A DNA stretch of 64,000 bases, from positions 124,001 to 188,000 of the forward strand of contig JAHEXY010000001.1 in assembly GCA_023251875.1 (NCBI GenBank), given 5' to 3'. Below are positions 1-8,835 of this stretch, piece by piece; positions within the stretch are counted from its first letter, which is position 1; every line of letters begins with the position of its first letter. The translations under genes and the position numbers were made by a program. The notes beneath the pieces are model-generated. The model made no database searches and had not been told where the DNA came from. It saw nothing but the letters and a program-made list of their open reading frames with translations. The DNA comes from Bacteroidota bacterium. GTDB lineage: Bacteria; Bacteroidota; Bacteroidia; JAHEXY01.

Positions 1-2862
1 AATAGAAGATTGATCTGTATATTCTACCGTTTGAGCGGTGCACTGATAAGTATCTTGGTAATCAAAAGCAGCAATAGGAGATGGATATACATTAATAGTT
101 TGTGTTAAGCTATCTAAACATCCTTTATTAGATGCAATTAAGGTAACTGAATATTTTCCGGCACTAGCAAAAATCGGACTTGGATTTTGTATTGAAGATG
201 TATTTCCATCACCCAAATTCCAAGTCCATGATAAATTATTATTTCCAACAACAGAAGTTTGATTTGTAAAATCAACTTGCTGATTGGTACAAGCCAGTGA
301 TGTACCAAAATCAACAATGGGTCTTTCATTTACATTTACCTGAGCAAATGCAGTATCCTTACATCCCAATATAGAGGTAACAATTAAGCTTACTTCAAAA
401 GTAGAGTCTGTATTATATGAATGAACCGGATTTGCTAAAGTTGAAGTGTTATTGTCTCCAAAATTCCATTGCCAGGTTGAAATTCCTCCGTTTGATATGA
501 ATGATTTATCAGAAAACGGAATGCTATCTAATTTACAAGCATCCGTAACACCTGTGTTTGCAACAGGTAAAGGATTAATTTGAACTTGTTGCGTATCTTG
601 ATCAACACATCCTAAATCAGAAGTTACTTCTAATGTTATTGCATAGTTACCACTACCCGAATAAGCATAACCAGGTTTTTTAAGCCTTGAAATATATCCA
701 TTACCAAAATTCCACACATAATCTTTTATACTTGATCCACTTGATGCTTGTGAAGTATTTACTAAACTCAAGCTATCATTTTCACAAAACATATTTGAAG
801 AAAGATTAAAACCGGCAATAGGGCTATCATATACACTAACTTGTTGAGTTGTAAAAGCAGTACAACCTGAATCTGTAGTAATGGACAATGTTACAGCATA
901 ATTTCCTGCTGCTGCATAAACATGTATCGGATTTTTAATGGAAGCATAATTACCATCCCCCAAATCCCAATTCCAACCATTTATTTTTCCTACGCTTGCA
1001 ATACTTGCATCAGTAAAATTGGTGGTATCTCCAATACAAACATTAGCTGCTTTAAATGCAACTATAGGATTTGCTGTAGCTCTTATGCTTTCTGAAAAAG
1101 AAGCACTACATCCGTTTGAACTAATTACTGATAAATTTACCAAATAGCTCGTTTTTGTGCTGTACACATGAATTGGATTGCTAACAGAATCTGTTGAACC
1201 ATCACCAAAATTCCATGACCACGAAACAAGATTTGAAGCTGATGTTGTATCCATAAAAACAATAGTATCATTTTGACAAGAGGTTTGATAAGTAAAGCCA
1301 ACATTTATTTCTTCTACATTTATGGCAAGTGTATCATTTAAAATGCAAGTTCCAATATTTACTTGCACTGAATAAGTATCTGCAACATTAACTTGTATAC
1401 TTGTTGTAGTTGCTCCGGTTGACCATAAATAAGTAGCTCCCGAAGAAGTTGCATCAAGAGTTACCGTTGCCCCTGAACAAATTAAGGTATCATTACCTAA
1501 ATTAATTTTTGCAGGCATATTGATATTTATTGAAGCGGTATCGTATAAAATCTTACATCCTGAATAAACGGTAAGAGCAGCTAAATAGGTTCCATTTATG
1601 GTATACGTATGTGATAAACTTAAATCATTAGAAAACGATCCATCGCCATAGGTTAATACTATTGAATCGGGTTGGCTAGAAAAATTACTCGAAAAAGAAA
1701 CTTCTATTCCATTATTACAGGCGCCCAGATTATAACTTAACACCAATGGACTATTGTTGGAATCAAAAAAGTTTTGTGGAAAGTTGGGAAGCCCCCATTT
1801 GCATATTCTCCCATTCAAGCCAACTGCAGAATCAACATAAGCACATGCCGTACCGGCAGCATTGGGATTGGTAATAGCACCAATAGAAGCTGCACCGTAA
1901 GTAGCCACATAAATTTTTCCGTCAGGCGCATTTTGTAATGAACCAATATAGCTTGCTGCAGTAGTTCCTACCAATATTTGTGAGGCAGCAATATTGGATG
2001 CATTAAGATCGTATTGATAAATATCCTGATCGGTCCATCCTGTAGAAATATAAAGTTTTGAATTATCAGGTGAAAAACAAACACCGTATCCTCTTGGCGT
2101 AATATTTAAACCAATAGAATTTGAAATTAATCCTGTTGAATTATCAAAATCAAATAATTGGGTACTTAAATTGTCATTGGCAATGGCTATTTTTTTACCG
2201 TTAGGAGATATTTTAATTTCTCCTCTTGTTTTAGAAGCAGATCCGGTAACATTAATGCCAACACCTGAAGTGACTACGTTTCCAACGCCTTTGCTAGTTA
2301 ATGGATATGTATAAAATACATCTGAATTAAATTCATGAAATACGATCCAATAATCCTTTCCATTGCATTGCATACCGGCAGTTACTTTCTCACATGAAGA
2401 AGCATTAAGCAATTCGTTCTTTACGGTTACATCGCCTAAGCTGCCATTAAGATTCATATCAACAATAGAATAAGTTGCCCCAGGTGTTTGAGCCAGTTGA
2501 GGAGTTGTAAAAATATAATAGATATTTGCTTTTCCGGGCTGAGGAACAATAACAGCACTTTGAGTGCTTGAACTATTACCTGCCAAACCGGTTCCGCTTG
2601 GCATAACTTGATGGTTTTTATTCCAAACAGTAATGCCATCCGTATAAAAAAGTAAGTTTCCACTTTTATCACAAATGGTTGAAGTTCCTTCAAATGTACT
2701 TAGCAACCCACTTGTATCCGCTATAGGAGAAGCTCCGTTAAATGTAATACCTGCGTAATCTCCAAAATACCAAGCATTACCTTCTTTTTGAGAATAGAGT
2801 TTATTGGTGGTAAGTAACCAGGTAGAGAGAATAACTAGTATATAAGCGTATTTGTGTTTCAA
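1..2862 (-). CDS. PKD-repeat surface protein, 5' part (partial)
   Basis: The minus-strand frame is open from position 2862 to the window edge, so the C-terminus is missing. The start is taken as TTG at 2862-2860, because an in-frame stop lies two codons upstream and no ATG precedes the signal peptide, which has a hydrophobic core and ends in LYSQ. After it comes a domain containing EGNAWYFGDYAGITFNG, DKSGNLLFYTDGITVWNKNH and a propeller-like stretch (SPDNSKLYISTG, APDGKIYVATYG). About six PKD-type modules follow, each marked by a WxWNFGDG-like motif. In Bacteroidota this architecture is usual for large T9SS cargo ending in a type B (gliding-motility-associated) sorting domain, but that end lies outside the window. 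It is probably an exported adhesin or surface protein. It is divergent from the EamA gene. Confidence 0.85.
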   Translation of the reverse strand, partial: MKHKYAYILVILSTWLLTTNKLYSQKEGNAWYFGDYAGITFNGASPIADTSGLLSTFEGTSTICDKSGNLLFYTDGITVWNKNHQVMPSGTGLAGNSSSTQSAVIVPQPGKANIYYIFTTPQLAQTPGATYSIVDMNLNGSLGDVTVKNELLNASSCEKVTAGMQCNGKDYWIVFHEFNSDVFYTYPLTSKGVGNVVTSGVGINVTGSASKTRGEIKISPNGKKIAIANDNLSTQLFDFDNSTGLISNSIGLNITPRGYGVCFSPDNSKLYISTGWTDQDIYQYDLNASNIAASQILVGTTAASYIGSLQNAPDGKIYVATYGAASIGAITNPNAAGTACAYVDSAVGLNGRICKWGLPNFPQNFFDSNNSPLVLSYNLGACNNGIEVSFSSNFSSQPDSIVLTYGDGSFSNDLSLSHTYTINGTYLAALTVYSGCKILYDTASININMPAKINLGNDTLICSGATVTLDATSSGATYLWSTGATTTSIQVNVADTYSVQVNIGTCILNDTLAINVEEINVGFTYQTSCQNDTIVFMDTTSASNLVSWSWNFGDGSTDSVSNPIHVYSTKTSYLVNLSVISSNGCSASFSESIRATANPIVAFKAANVCIGDTTNFTDASIASVGKINGWNWDLGDGNYASIKNPIHVYAAAGNYAVTLSITTDSGCTAFTTQQVSVYDSPIAGFNLSSNMFCENDSLSLVNTSQASSGSSIKDYVWNFGNGYISRLKKPGYAYSGSGNYAITLEVTSDLGCVDQDTQQVQINPLPVANTGVTDACKLDSIPFSDKSFISNGGISTWQWNFGDNNTSTLANPVHSYNTDSTFEVSLIVTSILGCKDTAFAQVNVNERPIVDFGTSLACTNQQVDFTNQTSVVGNNNLSWTWNLGDGNTSSIQNPSPIFASAGKYSVTLIASNKGCLDSLTQTINVYPSPIAAFDYQDTYQCTAQTVEYTDQSSI

Positions 2863-2980
2863 AATTATTTAACTATCTGTTTAACAATGTTTCAATATCA
2901 ATTACTTTATCTTTTGTATTTGTGTACGTAAGAAGTAGCAAAAAGGTTATAGTTAAACGCATTTTTTTTGAAATTCTGGG

Positions 2981-2988
2981 TAGCTTTG
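2981..2988 (+). promoter_or_regulatory. Bacteroidota -7 promoter box (TAGCTTTG)
   Basis: TAGCTTTG fits the Bacteroidota -7 consensus TAnnTTTG exactly and ends 7 bases before the ATG of the EamA transporter. Transcription would start at or next to the start codon, giving a leaderless or nearly leaderless mRNA. No convincing -33 TTG at standard spacing was found, so this is a motif match only. Confidence 0.45.
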
Positions 2989-2995
2989 TTTTACA

Positions 2996-3892
2996 ATGAA
3001 GGATGCAGAGAATAAAAAGGCCTATCTAGCACTTACAGCTATCTGTATTATATGGGGCACAACTTTTCTTGCCATGAAAGTAGGTGCAAGAGCCTATCCT
3101 CCCATATTACTTGTTGCAATAAGGCAAACAATTGCCGGCATTATTTTGTGGTCAATTGGTCGATGGAAAAAATTTCCTCACCCCTCAAAAAAAGATTTTA
3201 TACCTATTTCTATTGTATCCTGCTTGATTGTTTTCTTCCCGGCTATCTTAATGCCACTACAATTAAAAAATTTACCTAGTGGATTGATGGCACTTATTAA
3301 TGCTACCATTCCTATGTTTGCATTAATTATTAATCTTTTTTTCAGAAAGGGAAAAGATGTTACACTATTAGCTGCATTAGGAATATTACTTGGCTTTAGC
3401 GGAATGTTTTTTTTATACAAAGACAACATTCCTGAATTTATCAATCATGATTATTTTTGGGGCTTTATGTTGGCGCTAGTTGGTGCGGCTTCATCAGCCT
3501 TCGGATTAATTTACAGCGCAAAAATGAGCACCAAAATTCACCCAATTTATTTTGCAGGTTATCAATACATCATAGCCTCTATTGCACTTTATATTGTATC
3601 GTTTAGTTTCGAAGAAATACACAGCATCGATATTTATTCGAAAAGTAGCATTGCTTTAATATATGCCTCTCTTTTAGGGTCTGTGGTAGGACTACCGGCC
3701 TATTTATATGCACTTTCAAAATTACCTTCAACGCTTGTTTCGGTTTATGCCTATATAAATCCTATTATTGCATTAACAATTGGAGCGATTATACTACATG
3801 AAAAACTAGATCAAAACATTTTTATTGCCGGTGGATGTATTATTACTGGGGTATATATTATTAATAGAAGCTCACAAAAAAAGAAATTTTAA
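2996..3892 (+). CDS. EamA/DMT-family transporter
   Basis: A 298-residue polytopic membrane protein with two EamA halves (about residues 8-140 and 150-292) and about ten hydrophobic segments. The first helix carries ICIIWGTTFLAMKVG, typical of RhaT/EamA drug/metabolite transporters, and the repeat ends include YAYINPIIALTIGAIILHE, the signature of the second half. Length is normal for the family. The substrate cannot be read from the sequence. The gene ends 5 bases before adenine deaminase and is probably cotranscribed with it, so a purine-related or amino-acid substrate is possible but unproven. Confidence 0.9.
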   Translation: MKDAENKKAYLALTAICIIWGTTFLAMKVGARAYPPILLVAIRQTIAGIILWSIGRWKKFPHPSKKDFIPISIVSCLIVFFPAILMPLQLKNLPSGLMALINATIPMFALIINLFFRKGKDVTLLAALGILLGFSGMFFLYKDNIPEFINHDYFWGFMLALVGAASSAFGLIYSAKMSTKIHPIYFAGYQYIIASIALYIVSFSFEEIHSIDIYSKSSIALIYASLLGSVVGLPAYLYALSKLPSTLVSVYAYINPIIALTIGAIILHEKLDQNIFIAGGCIITGVYIINRSSQKKKF

Positions 3893-3897
3893 GTATC

Positions 3898-5574
3898 ATG
3901 GAAAAAGAAAAACTGGAAACATTTAATTTATCAGGGCAAATTGTTGATGTTGTTTCTCAAACAATATTTCCCGGAACACTCGTTATTGAAAACGGAAAAA
4001 TAATTGAAGTAAGAAAAGAAAATGTTTCTGAAAAACATTTTCTTTTACCAGGCTTGGTTGATGCACACGTACATATTGAAAGTTCCATGCTTATTCCTAG
4101 TGAATTTGCACGCCTAGCTGTTGTACACGGAACAGTTGCAACGATCTCCGATCCGCATGAAATTGGAAATGTACTGGGAATTGATGGCGTAAAATACATG
4201 ATAGAAAACGGGAAAAAAGTTCCTTTTAAATTTTATTTTGGAGCTCCATCATGCGTACCTGCCACTGCATTTGAAACTGCTGGTGCAAAAATTGGTGTAG
4301 ACGACATTGAAGAATTAATGGAGATGGACGAAATTCATTATTTAGCAGAAATGATGAACTTTCCGGGAGTTCTATATGAAGAGGAAGAGGTGATGCAAAA
4401 AATTGCGCTTGCACATAAATATGGAAAAGTAGTAGACGGACATGCTCCGGGCCTCAGAGGAGAACAAGCAAAAAAATACATAGATGCAGGCATTACCACC
4501 GACCATGAGTGTTTTACTAAAGAAGAAGCTTTAGATAAAATTAAATACGGCATGAAAATTATTATTCGCGAAGGCAGTGCCGCTAAAAATTTTGATGCAC
4601 TTATTCCTTTATTGAATGAATACCCTGATCAAATTATGTTTTGTTCTGATGATAAACATCCAAACGATTTAGTGGCAGGGCATATTAATTTATTACTTGC
4701 TCGAGCAGTAAAACAAAATGGCATTGAAGCCATGAAAGCCATAAGAGCCGCTACTTACAATCCCATTAAACATTACAGCATGCAGGTTGGTTTGTTACAA
4801 AAAAATGATCCGGCTGATTGTATTATTGTAAATAATCTACAAGATTTTAACATAGTAGCAACCTATATTGATGGAAGAAAAGTAGCAGAAAAAGGCAAGT
4901 CAAATATTGAATCAGTTGAAGAAAAAATTGTGAATCATTTTAAATGTGATAAGATCACTCCACAGTCTATCTCTATAGATAAATCAAGGCTTTCTCCCCT
5001 CTCCTTTGGAGAGGGGTTGGGGGAGAGGTGTAATGTTATAGAGGTAATGGACGGGCAACTTATCACAAATAAAATACAATGTGAATTAAAATCCGTAAAT
5101 GGAAAATTGTATAGCGATACAGAAAATGATATTTTAAAATTAGTGGTTGTTAACCGTTATAAAAATGCAAAACCGTCTGTAGCATTTGTAAAGAATATGG
5201 GATTAAAAAGTGGAGCCATTGCTTCAACAGTAGCTCATGATAGCCACAATATTATTGCTGTTGGTGTAAGTGACGAAGATATTGTTGCCGCAATTAATCT
5301 TTTAATTGAAAGTAAAGGAGGCGTTTCTTTAGTTGATAAAAATTGTAAGGAATTATTATCATTACCAGTAGCAGGCCTAATGAGCCATTTAAATGGATAT
5401 GCAATTGCAGAACAATATGAAAAATTAGATCAACAAGCAAAACAATTAGGCTCTCAACTTCGATCTCCCTATATGACTTTATCTTTTCTTGCTTTACTCG
5501 TAATTCCTGAATTAAAATTAAGTGATAAAGGATTGTTTGATGGAAAAGAGTTTAAGTTTATCAGTCTCTCTTAA
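3898..5574 (+). CDS. ade: adenine deaminase
   Basis: A 558-residue amidohydrolase-superfamily enzyme that converts adenine to hypoxanthine and ammonia in purine salvage. The N-terminal metal site is visible as LVDAHVHIESSML (HxH at residues 57-59). Further landmarks are SDPHEIGNV, GHAPGL, TTDHE and FCSDDKHP, followed by the C-terminal adenine-deaminase domain (AHDSHNIIAVG, MSHLNGYAI). It lies between a DMT transporter and a convergent NCS1 permease, a coherent nucleobase uptake and salvage group; HPRT at 23800 could use the product. Oddity: residues about 365-378 (SPLSFGEGLGER) are encoded by a palindromic interspersed repeat in frame between the catalytic and C-terminal domains, making the protein slightly long. 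Confidence 0.93.
   Translation: MEKEKLETFNLSGQIVDVVSQTIFPGTLVIENGKIIEVRKENVSEKHFLLPGLVDAHVHIESSMLIPSEFARLAVVHGTVATISDPHEIGNVLGIDGVKYMIENGKKVPFKFYFGAPSCVPATAFETAGAKIGVDDIEELMEMDEIHYLAEMMNFPGVLYEEEEVMQKIALAHKYGKVVDGHAPGLRGEQAKKYIDAGITTDHECFTKEEALDKIKYGMKIIIREGSAAKNFDALIPLLNEYPDQIMFCSDDKHPNDLVAGHINLLLARAVKQNGIEAMKAIRAATYNPIKHYSMQVGLLQKNDPADCIIVNNLQDFNIVATYIDGRKVAEKGKSNIESVEEKIVNHFKCDKITPQSISIDKSRLSPLSFGEGLGERCNVIEVMDGQLITNKIQCELKSVNGKLYSDTENDILKLVVVNRYKNAKPSVAFVKNMGLKSGAIASTVAHDSHNIIAVGVSDEDIVAAINLLIESKGGVSLVDKNCKELLSLPVAGLMSHLNGYAIAEQYEKLDQQAKQLGSQLRSPYMTLSFLALLVIPELKLSDKGLFDGKEFKFISLS
4990..5031. repeat. Palindromic interspersed repeat (family A) inside ade
   Basis: A GC-rich block with the core CTCTCCTTTGGAGAG followed by GGGTTGGGGGAGAGG. 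It lies in frame inside the adenine deaminase gene. Related copies are at 15850-15887, 23779-23812, 27357-27389 and 57979-58012. The composition contrasts sharply with the surrounding AT-rich sequence. Confidence 0.8.
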
Positions 5575-5628
5575 ATAGAGAACTCTAGAAAAGTTTTTAT
5601 AAAGAAGTTCCGTAGTAAGCAAAATCTA

Positions 5629-7080
5629 TTATACATTCTCATATTTGGGAGAAAATAACAAATAGACAGCAAAAGAAACTACAAACCCAACAAACCAAGC
5701 ATAATTGTATAAATGACCAATAATTTCAGGCACTGCATCAGCGGGCATAACTTTTATTGCAATTAAAAAACCTGGAATGTTTGGAACAATCCCAAGCAGT
5801 AAAGCAAGAATAGCTATGTAATTAAATCCATTTTTGTATTTATAAATTCCAGAATGAGAATATAAATCTGCTGCTACTAAATTTTTTCTGCGAACAAAAT
5901 AATAATCAGCAATCATGATTCCTCCTACAGGACCAAGCAAACTTGAATAAGCAATTAGCCAAGTAAAAATATAGCCACTTGGGTCGGCAATTAATTTCCA
6001 AGGAAAAATTAAAATGCCAATTACTCCGGTAATGTATCCTCCTAATCTGAAATTTATTTTTGATGGAGAAAGGTTAGCAAAATCATTAGCCGGACTAATT
6101 ATATTAGCAGCAATGTTTGTTGCCAATGTTGAAATGGTAACACTAATCATAGCAATGCTCACCAACAATTTACTTTCAAACTTTCCTGCTAATACTAAAG
6201 GATCCCAAATGGTTTCACCGTAAATAATAAAAGTTGCCGAAGTAACTACTACCCCTATAAAAGAAAAAAATGTCATGGATGTTGGTAAGCCAATTGCTTG
6301 TCCGGCAATTTGTGCTTTTTGGCTTTTGGCATAGCGTGTAAAATCAGGAATGTTTAATGAAAGCGTAGCCCAAAAGCCTACCATGCCTGTTAAACCCGGA
6401 AAAAAGAAATTCCAAAACTCTGCATTAGTAGTAAACTTTGATGGTTGTGATAAAATGGGGCCTAATCCATGACCTGCATTAATAGCCCAAAACAAAAGAG
6501 CCAAAGCTGCAACAGGTAGAAAAAATGCTTTAAAGACCAATAGTTTTTTTATGCTATCAACGCCTAAATAAACCACAAACATATTGAGCAACCAAAACAA
6601 AATAAAAGTAATGGCAGGCCCGGTTTGCAAACCAAATGAATCAGGAAATATTTGTGGCAACATACCAAAAGCCGGAAACCAAACTTTAATCATTTGAAAC
6701 AAAGCAAATCCACCAATCCAAGTTTGAATACCAAACCATCCGCAGGCAACAATAGCCCGCAACATAGCAGGAATATTTGCACCACGAACACCAAAACTTG
6801 CCCTTGCAAATACAGGAAATGGAATGCCATATTTTGCGCCTGCATGTCCATTTAAAATCATGGGAATTAAAACAACACTATTGCCAAGAAAAATTGTAAG
6901 TATCGCTTGCCACCAATTCATGCCCCCTTGTATAAGTGAGCTCGCAAGCATGTATGTGGGTATGCACAAGCTCATGCTAATCCAAAGTGCAGCATAGTTC
7001 CAAGTATTCCAAGTTCTTTTTTCTTGGGGTATTGCAGCTAAGTCTTCGCTGTATAATGATGTGTTTTTTTCTTCGTTCAT
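5629..7080 (-). CDS. NCS1-family nucleobase:cation symporter
   Basis: A 483-residue membrane protein with about 12 hydrophobic segments. NCS1 signatures are visible: RTWNTWNYAALWISMSLCIP in TM1, GIPFPVFARASFGVRGANIP in the TM2-TM3 region, WFGIQTWIGG, LNIPDFTRYAKSQ, and GPVGGIMIADYYFVRR near the C-terminus. The family imports uracil, cytosine, allantoin, hydantoins or purines with Na+ or H+. Convergent placement next to adenine deaminase suggests a purine or allantoin substrate, but specificity cannot be assigned from motifs. Start ATG at 7080 gives a short cytoplasmic N-terminus of normal length. Confidence 0.9.
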   Translation of the reverse strand: MNEEKNTSLYSEDLAAIPQEKRTWNTWNYAALWISMSLCIPTYMLASSLIQGGMNWWQAILTIFLGNSVVLIPMILNGHAGAKYGIPFPVFARASFGVRGANIPAMLRAIVACGWFGIQTWIGGFALFQMIKVWFPAFGMLPQIFPDSFGLQTGPAITFILFWLLNMFVVYLGVDSIKKLLVFKAFFLPVAALALLFWAINAGHGLGPILSQPSKFTTNAEFWNFFFPGLTGMVGFWATLSLNIPDFTRYAKSQKAQIAGQAIGLPTSMTFFSFIGVVVTSATFIIYGETIWDPLVLAGKFESKLLVSIAMISVTISTLATNIAANIISPANDFANLSPSKINFRLGGYITGVIGILIFPWKLIADPSGYIFTWLIAYSSLLGPVGGIMIADYYFVRRKNLVAADLYSHSGIYKYKNGFNYIAILALLLGIVPNIPGFLIAIKVMPADAVPEIIGHLYNYAWFVGFVVSFAVYLLFSPKYENV

Positions 7081-7206
7081 TGCAATTAAAAATTAAACCA
7101 CAAAATTACTTATTAATTCTTACAATGAAATTACTTACCCATTTATCATTTCATAAATACAAACTCTTAACTTTGAACTTTCAAACTTTCTAACACTAAA
7201 CTAAAG

Positions 7207-7572
7207 GTGGCATCTCATAACGAACTCGGCACAAAAGGCGAACAACGTGCAACAGATTTTCTCCAGCAAAAAGGGTACAAAATATTAGACACTAATTGGA
7301 GAAACAACCATCATGAAATTGATATTGTAGCCCAACAAAAAAATACCATTGTAATTGCGGAAGTAAAAACCCGTACCGGACGTGTGTTTGGCGAACCGGA
7401 AGAATTTGTTCAAAAGCAAAAACAAAAAAATCTCATTCGTGCCGCCAATGCCTATTTGTTTAAAAATAATTTAGATTTAGAAGTTCGTTTTGATATTATT
7501 TCAATTGTGGTAGAAAAAGAAGATAAATTTGTGATCAACCATATTGAAGATGCTTTTAGTGCGGTGGTATAG
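7207..7572 (+). CDS. YraN/UPF0102 endonuclease-like protein
   Basis: A 121-residue protein with a GTG start. The family signature is complete: ELGTKGEQRATDFLQQKGY, then NWRNNHHEIDIVAQQ, then IAEVKTRTG. D39 and the E52-x-K54 pair match a PD-(D/E)XK nuclease-like core. Length is normal. YraN proteins are widespread and thought to be Holliday-junction-resolvase-like, with a poorly defined role. The gene is monocistronic in appearance, with about 110 bases to the next small gene. Confidence 0.9.
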   Translation: MASHNELGTKGEQRATDFLQQKGYKILDTNWRNNHHEIDIVAQQKNTIVIAEVKTRTGRVFGEPEEFVQKQKQKNLIRAANAYLFKNNLDLEVRFDIISIVVEKEDKFVINHIEDAFSAVV

Positions 7573-7684
7573 AATTGATTTTAAAATCTACATTGGGCTC
7601 TAAATACACTAAGGATTATTTTTGATATTATTGAACATAAATCTAATTTTCGTACCTTTGGCGTTCATATAAATATATTAGGAT

Positions 7685-7891
7685 ATGCAAGTATTACTTG
7701 ACATTAAAGACAGTAAAGCAACTTTTGTAATGGAACTTTTAAAAAACCTGTCATTTGTAAAAGCTACACCGCTTACGCCTTCAAAAGCCGATTTTATAAA
7801 AGAATTAAAAGGTGCTGTGCAAGAAGTTTCCTTAGCAAAACAAGGAAAACTCAAATTACAATCGGCTAAAGATTTTTTAAATGAGTTATAA
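7685..7891 (+). CDS. Small antitoxin-like protein, no toxin partner visible
   Basis: A 68-residue acidic/basic helical protein (LLDIKDSKATFVMELLKNLS, then KLQSAKDFLNEL at the C-terminus). It resembles small Bacteroidota proteins usually found just upstream of RelE/ParE-type toxins, but this is recalled from family pattern, not shown by a search. Here the 340 bases downstream contain no toxin-like reading frame, only a palindromic repeat. It would therefore be an orphan antitoxin or a decayed module. The start is supported by spacing from an AT-rich promoter-like region at 7640-7680. Confidence 0.65.
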   Translation: MQVLLDIKDSKATFVMELLKNLSFVKATPLTPSKADFIKELKGAVQEVSLAKQGKLKLQSAKDFLNEL

Positions 7892-7956
7892 AACGGAGGT
7901 TACATCTTATTTCGCAAGATTTTTTATTCACATTTAAAGATATTCACTCCGTGGCT

Positions 7957-8032
7957 CTCTGTGCATTCTCTGGGAATCTCCGTGTAATTTTTTATTTTTT
8001 GTTACACAGAGTTGCACTGAGAATACACAGAG
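7957..8032. repeat. Interspersed inverted repeat (family B, CTCTGTG type)
   Basis: Two 31-base arms, 7957-7987 and 8002-8032, are inverted copies agreeing at 25 of 31 positions and separated by 14 T-rich bases. The left arm starts CTCTGTGCATTCTC and the right arm ends GAATACACAGAG. It would form a long imperfect hairpin in DNA or RNA. It occupies most of the informative part of the 342-base gap 7892-8233; nothing else is seen there beyond AT-rich promoter-like sequence. Confidence 0.75.
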
Positions 8033-8233
8033 TTTAACTGATAAGATTACGCTTTTTTATAAATGTCAATATGATTAAGCATGTTATTCGAAAAGGAATT
8101 TATGTATTGATTTTGTATACATTGTAATTATAAAATTTCATGCGAAACTTTAGTTAATGATTATTGAAAATATAGCTGCATTAAAATTAATAAATAAATA
8201 CTTCAAAAATTAGTACTCTATAAATCCATTTTT

Positions 8234-8398
8234 ATGAAAAAGAAAAAGGCAATTGAATTAGATGTAGATTTTATTGGCGGAGAAAGAGCTCTTACTAAAG
8301 AAGAAGAAAAATTGATTAACGAATATATACTTGCAAAACGTAATAGGGCCGTAAAAGATAAATCTCTCAAGAAAAGTAATCTTAAATTGGCGGCATAA
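8234..8398 (+). CDS. Small hypothetical protein (54 aa)
   Basis: A 54-residue reading frame starting MKKKKAIELDVDFIGGER and continuing LTKEEEKLINEYI, with a Lys-rich C-terminus. The segment DVDFIGG followed by LTKEEE has the look of a conserved short Bacteroidota protein often seen near toxin-antitoxin genes, so I consider it real; its function is unknown. Together with the 7685 gene it may be a relic of a toxin-antitoxin cluster. Confidence 0.55.
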   Translation: MKKKKAIELDVDFIGGERALTKEEEKLINEYILAKRNRAVKDKSLKKSNLKLAA

Positions 8399-8450
8399 AA
8401 TAAAAATGCGGCCCCGTTTGATACAGTATAGCTAAGCCCTTTCCCTTCTG

Positions 8451-8714
8451 TTACTTTTTCTTTTCTAAAACAGCAATCAATTTCTTTTGCGAGTGTACTA
8501 TTTCCTTCAGCATTTTTATTTCTTTAAGGCAATTATCAAGTTTTTGTTGTAGGAGATTTACTTTATTGCTGCTGTAGGCCGCTTGTGTTGGTTCTTTTAA
8601 AATGTTTTCTCCGTTGAAATCTTTTAAATCTTCGATGCTAATATTTAATACGCCTGAAATTGATTGAAGCGTATAAAAATTTGCCTTACCGGTTTGCTCA
8701 ATATGCGAAACCAA
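8451..8714 (-). pseudogene. Truncated XRE-family regulator
   Basis: The frame gives about 87 residues from a TTG at 8714. It opens in the middle of a helix-turn-helix domain (RALVSHIEQTGKANFYTL, then ISGVLNISIEDLK) and ends in a coiled-coil tail (LLQQKLDNCLKEIKMLKEIV). The first two or three helices of an XRE domain are missing, and the frame upstream reaches a stop within about ten codons. This suggests a 5'-truncated or frameshifted regulator. It is divergent from the glycosylase-like pair at 8836, with a small palindrome between them. Confidence 0.6.
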
Positions 8715-8734
8715 TGCTCTGGTTTTTTTGTAAA

Positions 8735-8752
8735 AACACCGATATGGGTGTT
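8735..8752. promoter_or_regulatory. Palindromic operator-like site
   Basis: AACACC-GATATG-GGTGTT: 6-base perfect inverted arms around a 6-base spacer, in the divergent gap between the truncated XRE gene and the 8836 gene. Size and position suit an XRE-dimer operator, but the cognate regulator appears truncated, so function is uncertain. Confidence 0.4.
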
Positions 8753-8835
8753 AAAATAACATATAAGTAATATTTATACACATAAACGTAACTTTTAATT
8801 AACATGAAGCGTATAAGGATGAAAAACTTCCATCT

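Noticed and set aside
7957-8032. Hairpin as a tRNA or structured RNA gene
   Set aside because: No cloverleaf, anticodon arm or CCA end; the structure is a simple long inverted repeat of a type recurring as dispersed repeats.
8451-8714. Intact XRE repressor for the glycosylase-like cassette
   Set aside because: The helix-turn-helix lacks its N-terminal helices and the upstream frame closes after about ten codons, so truncation is more likely.
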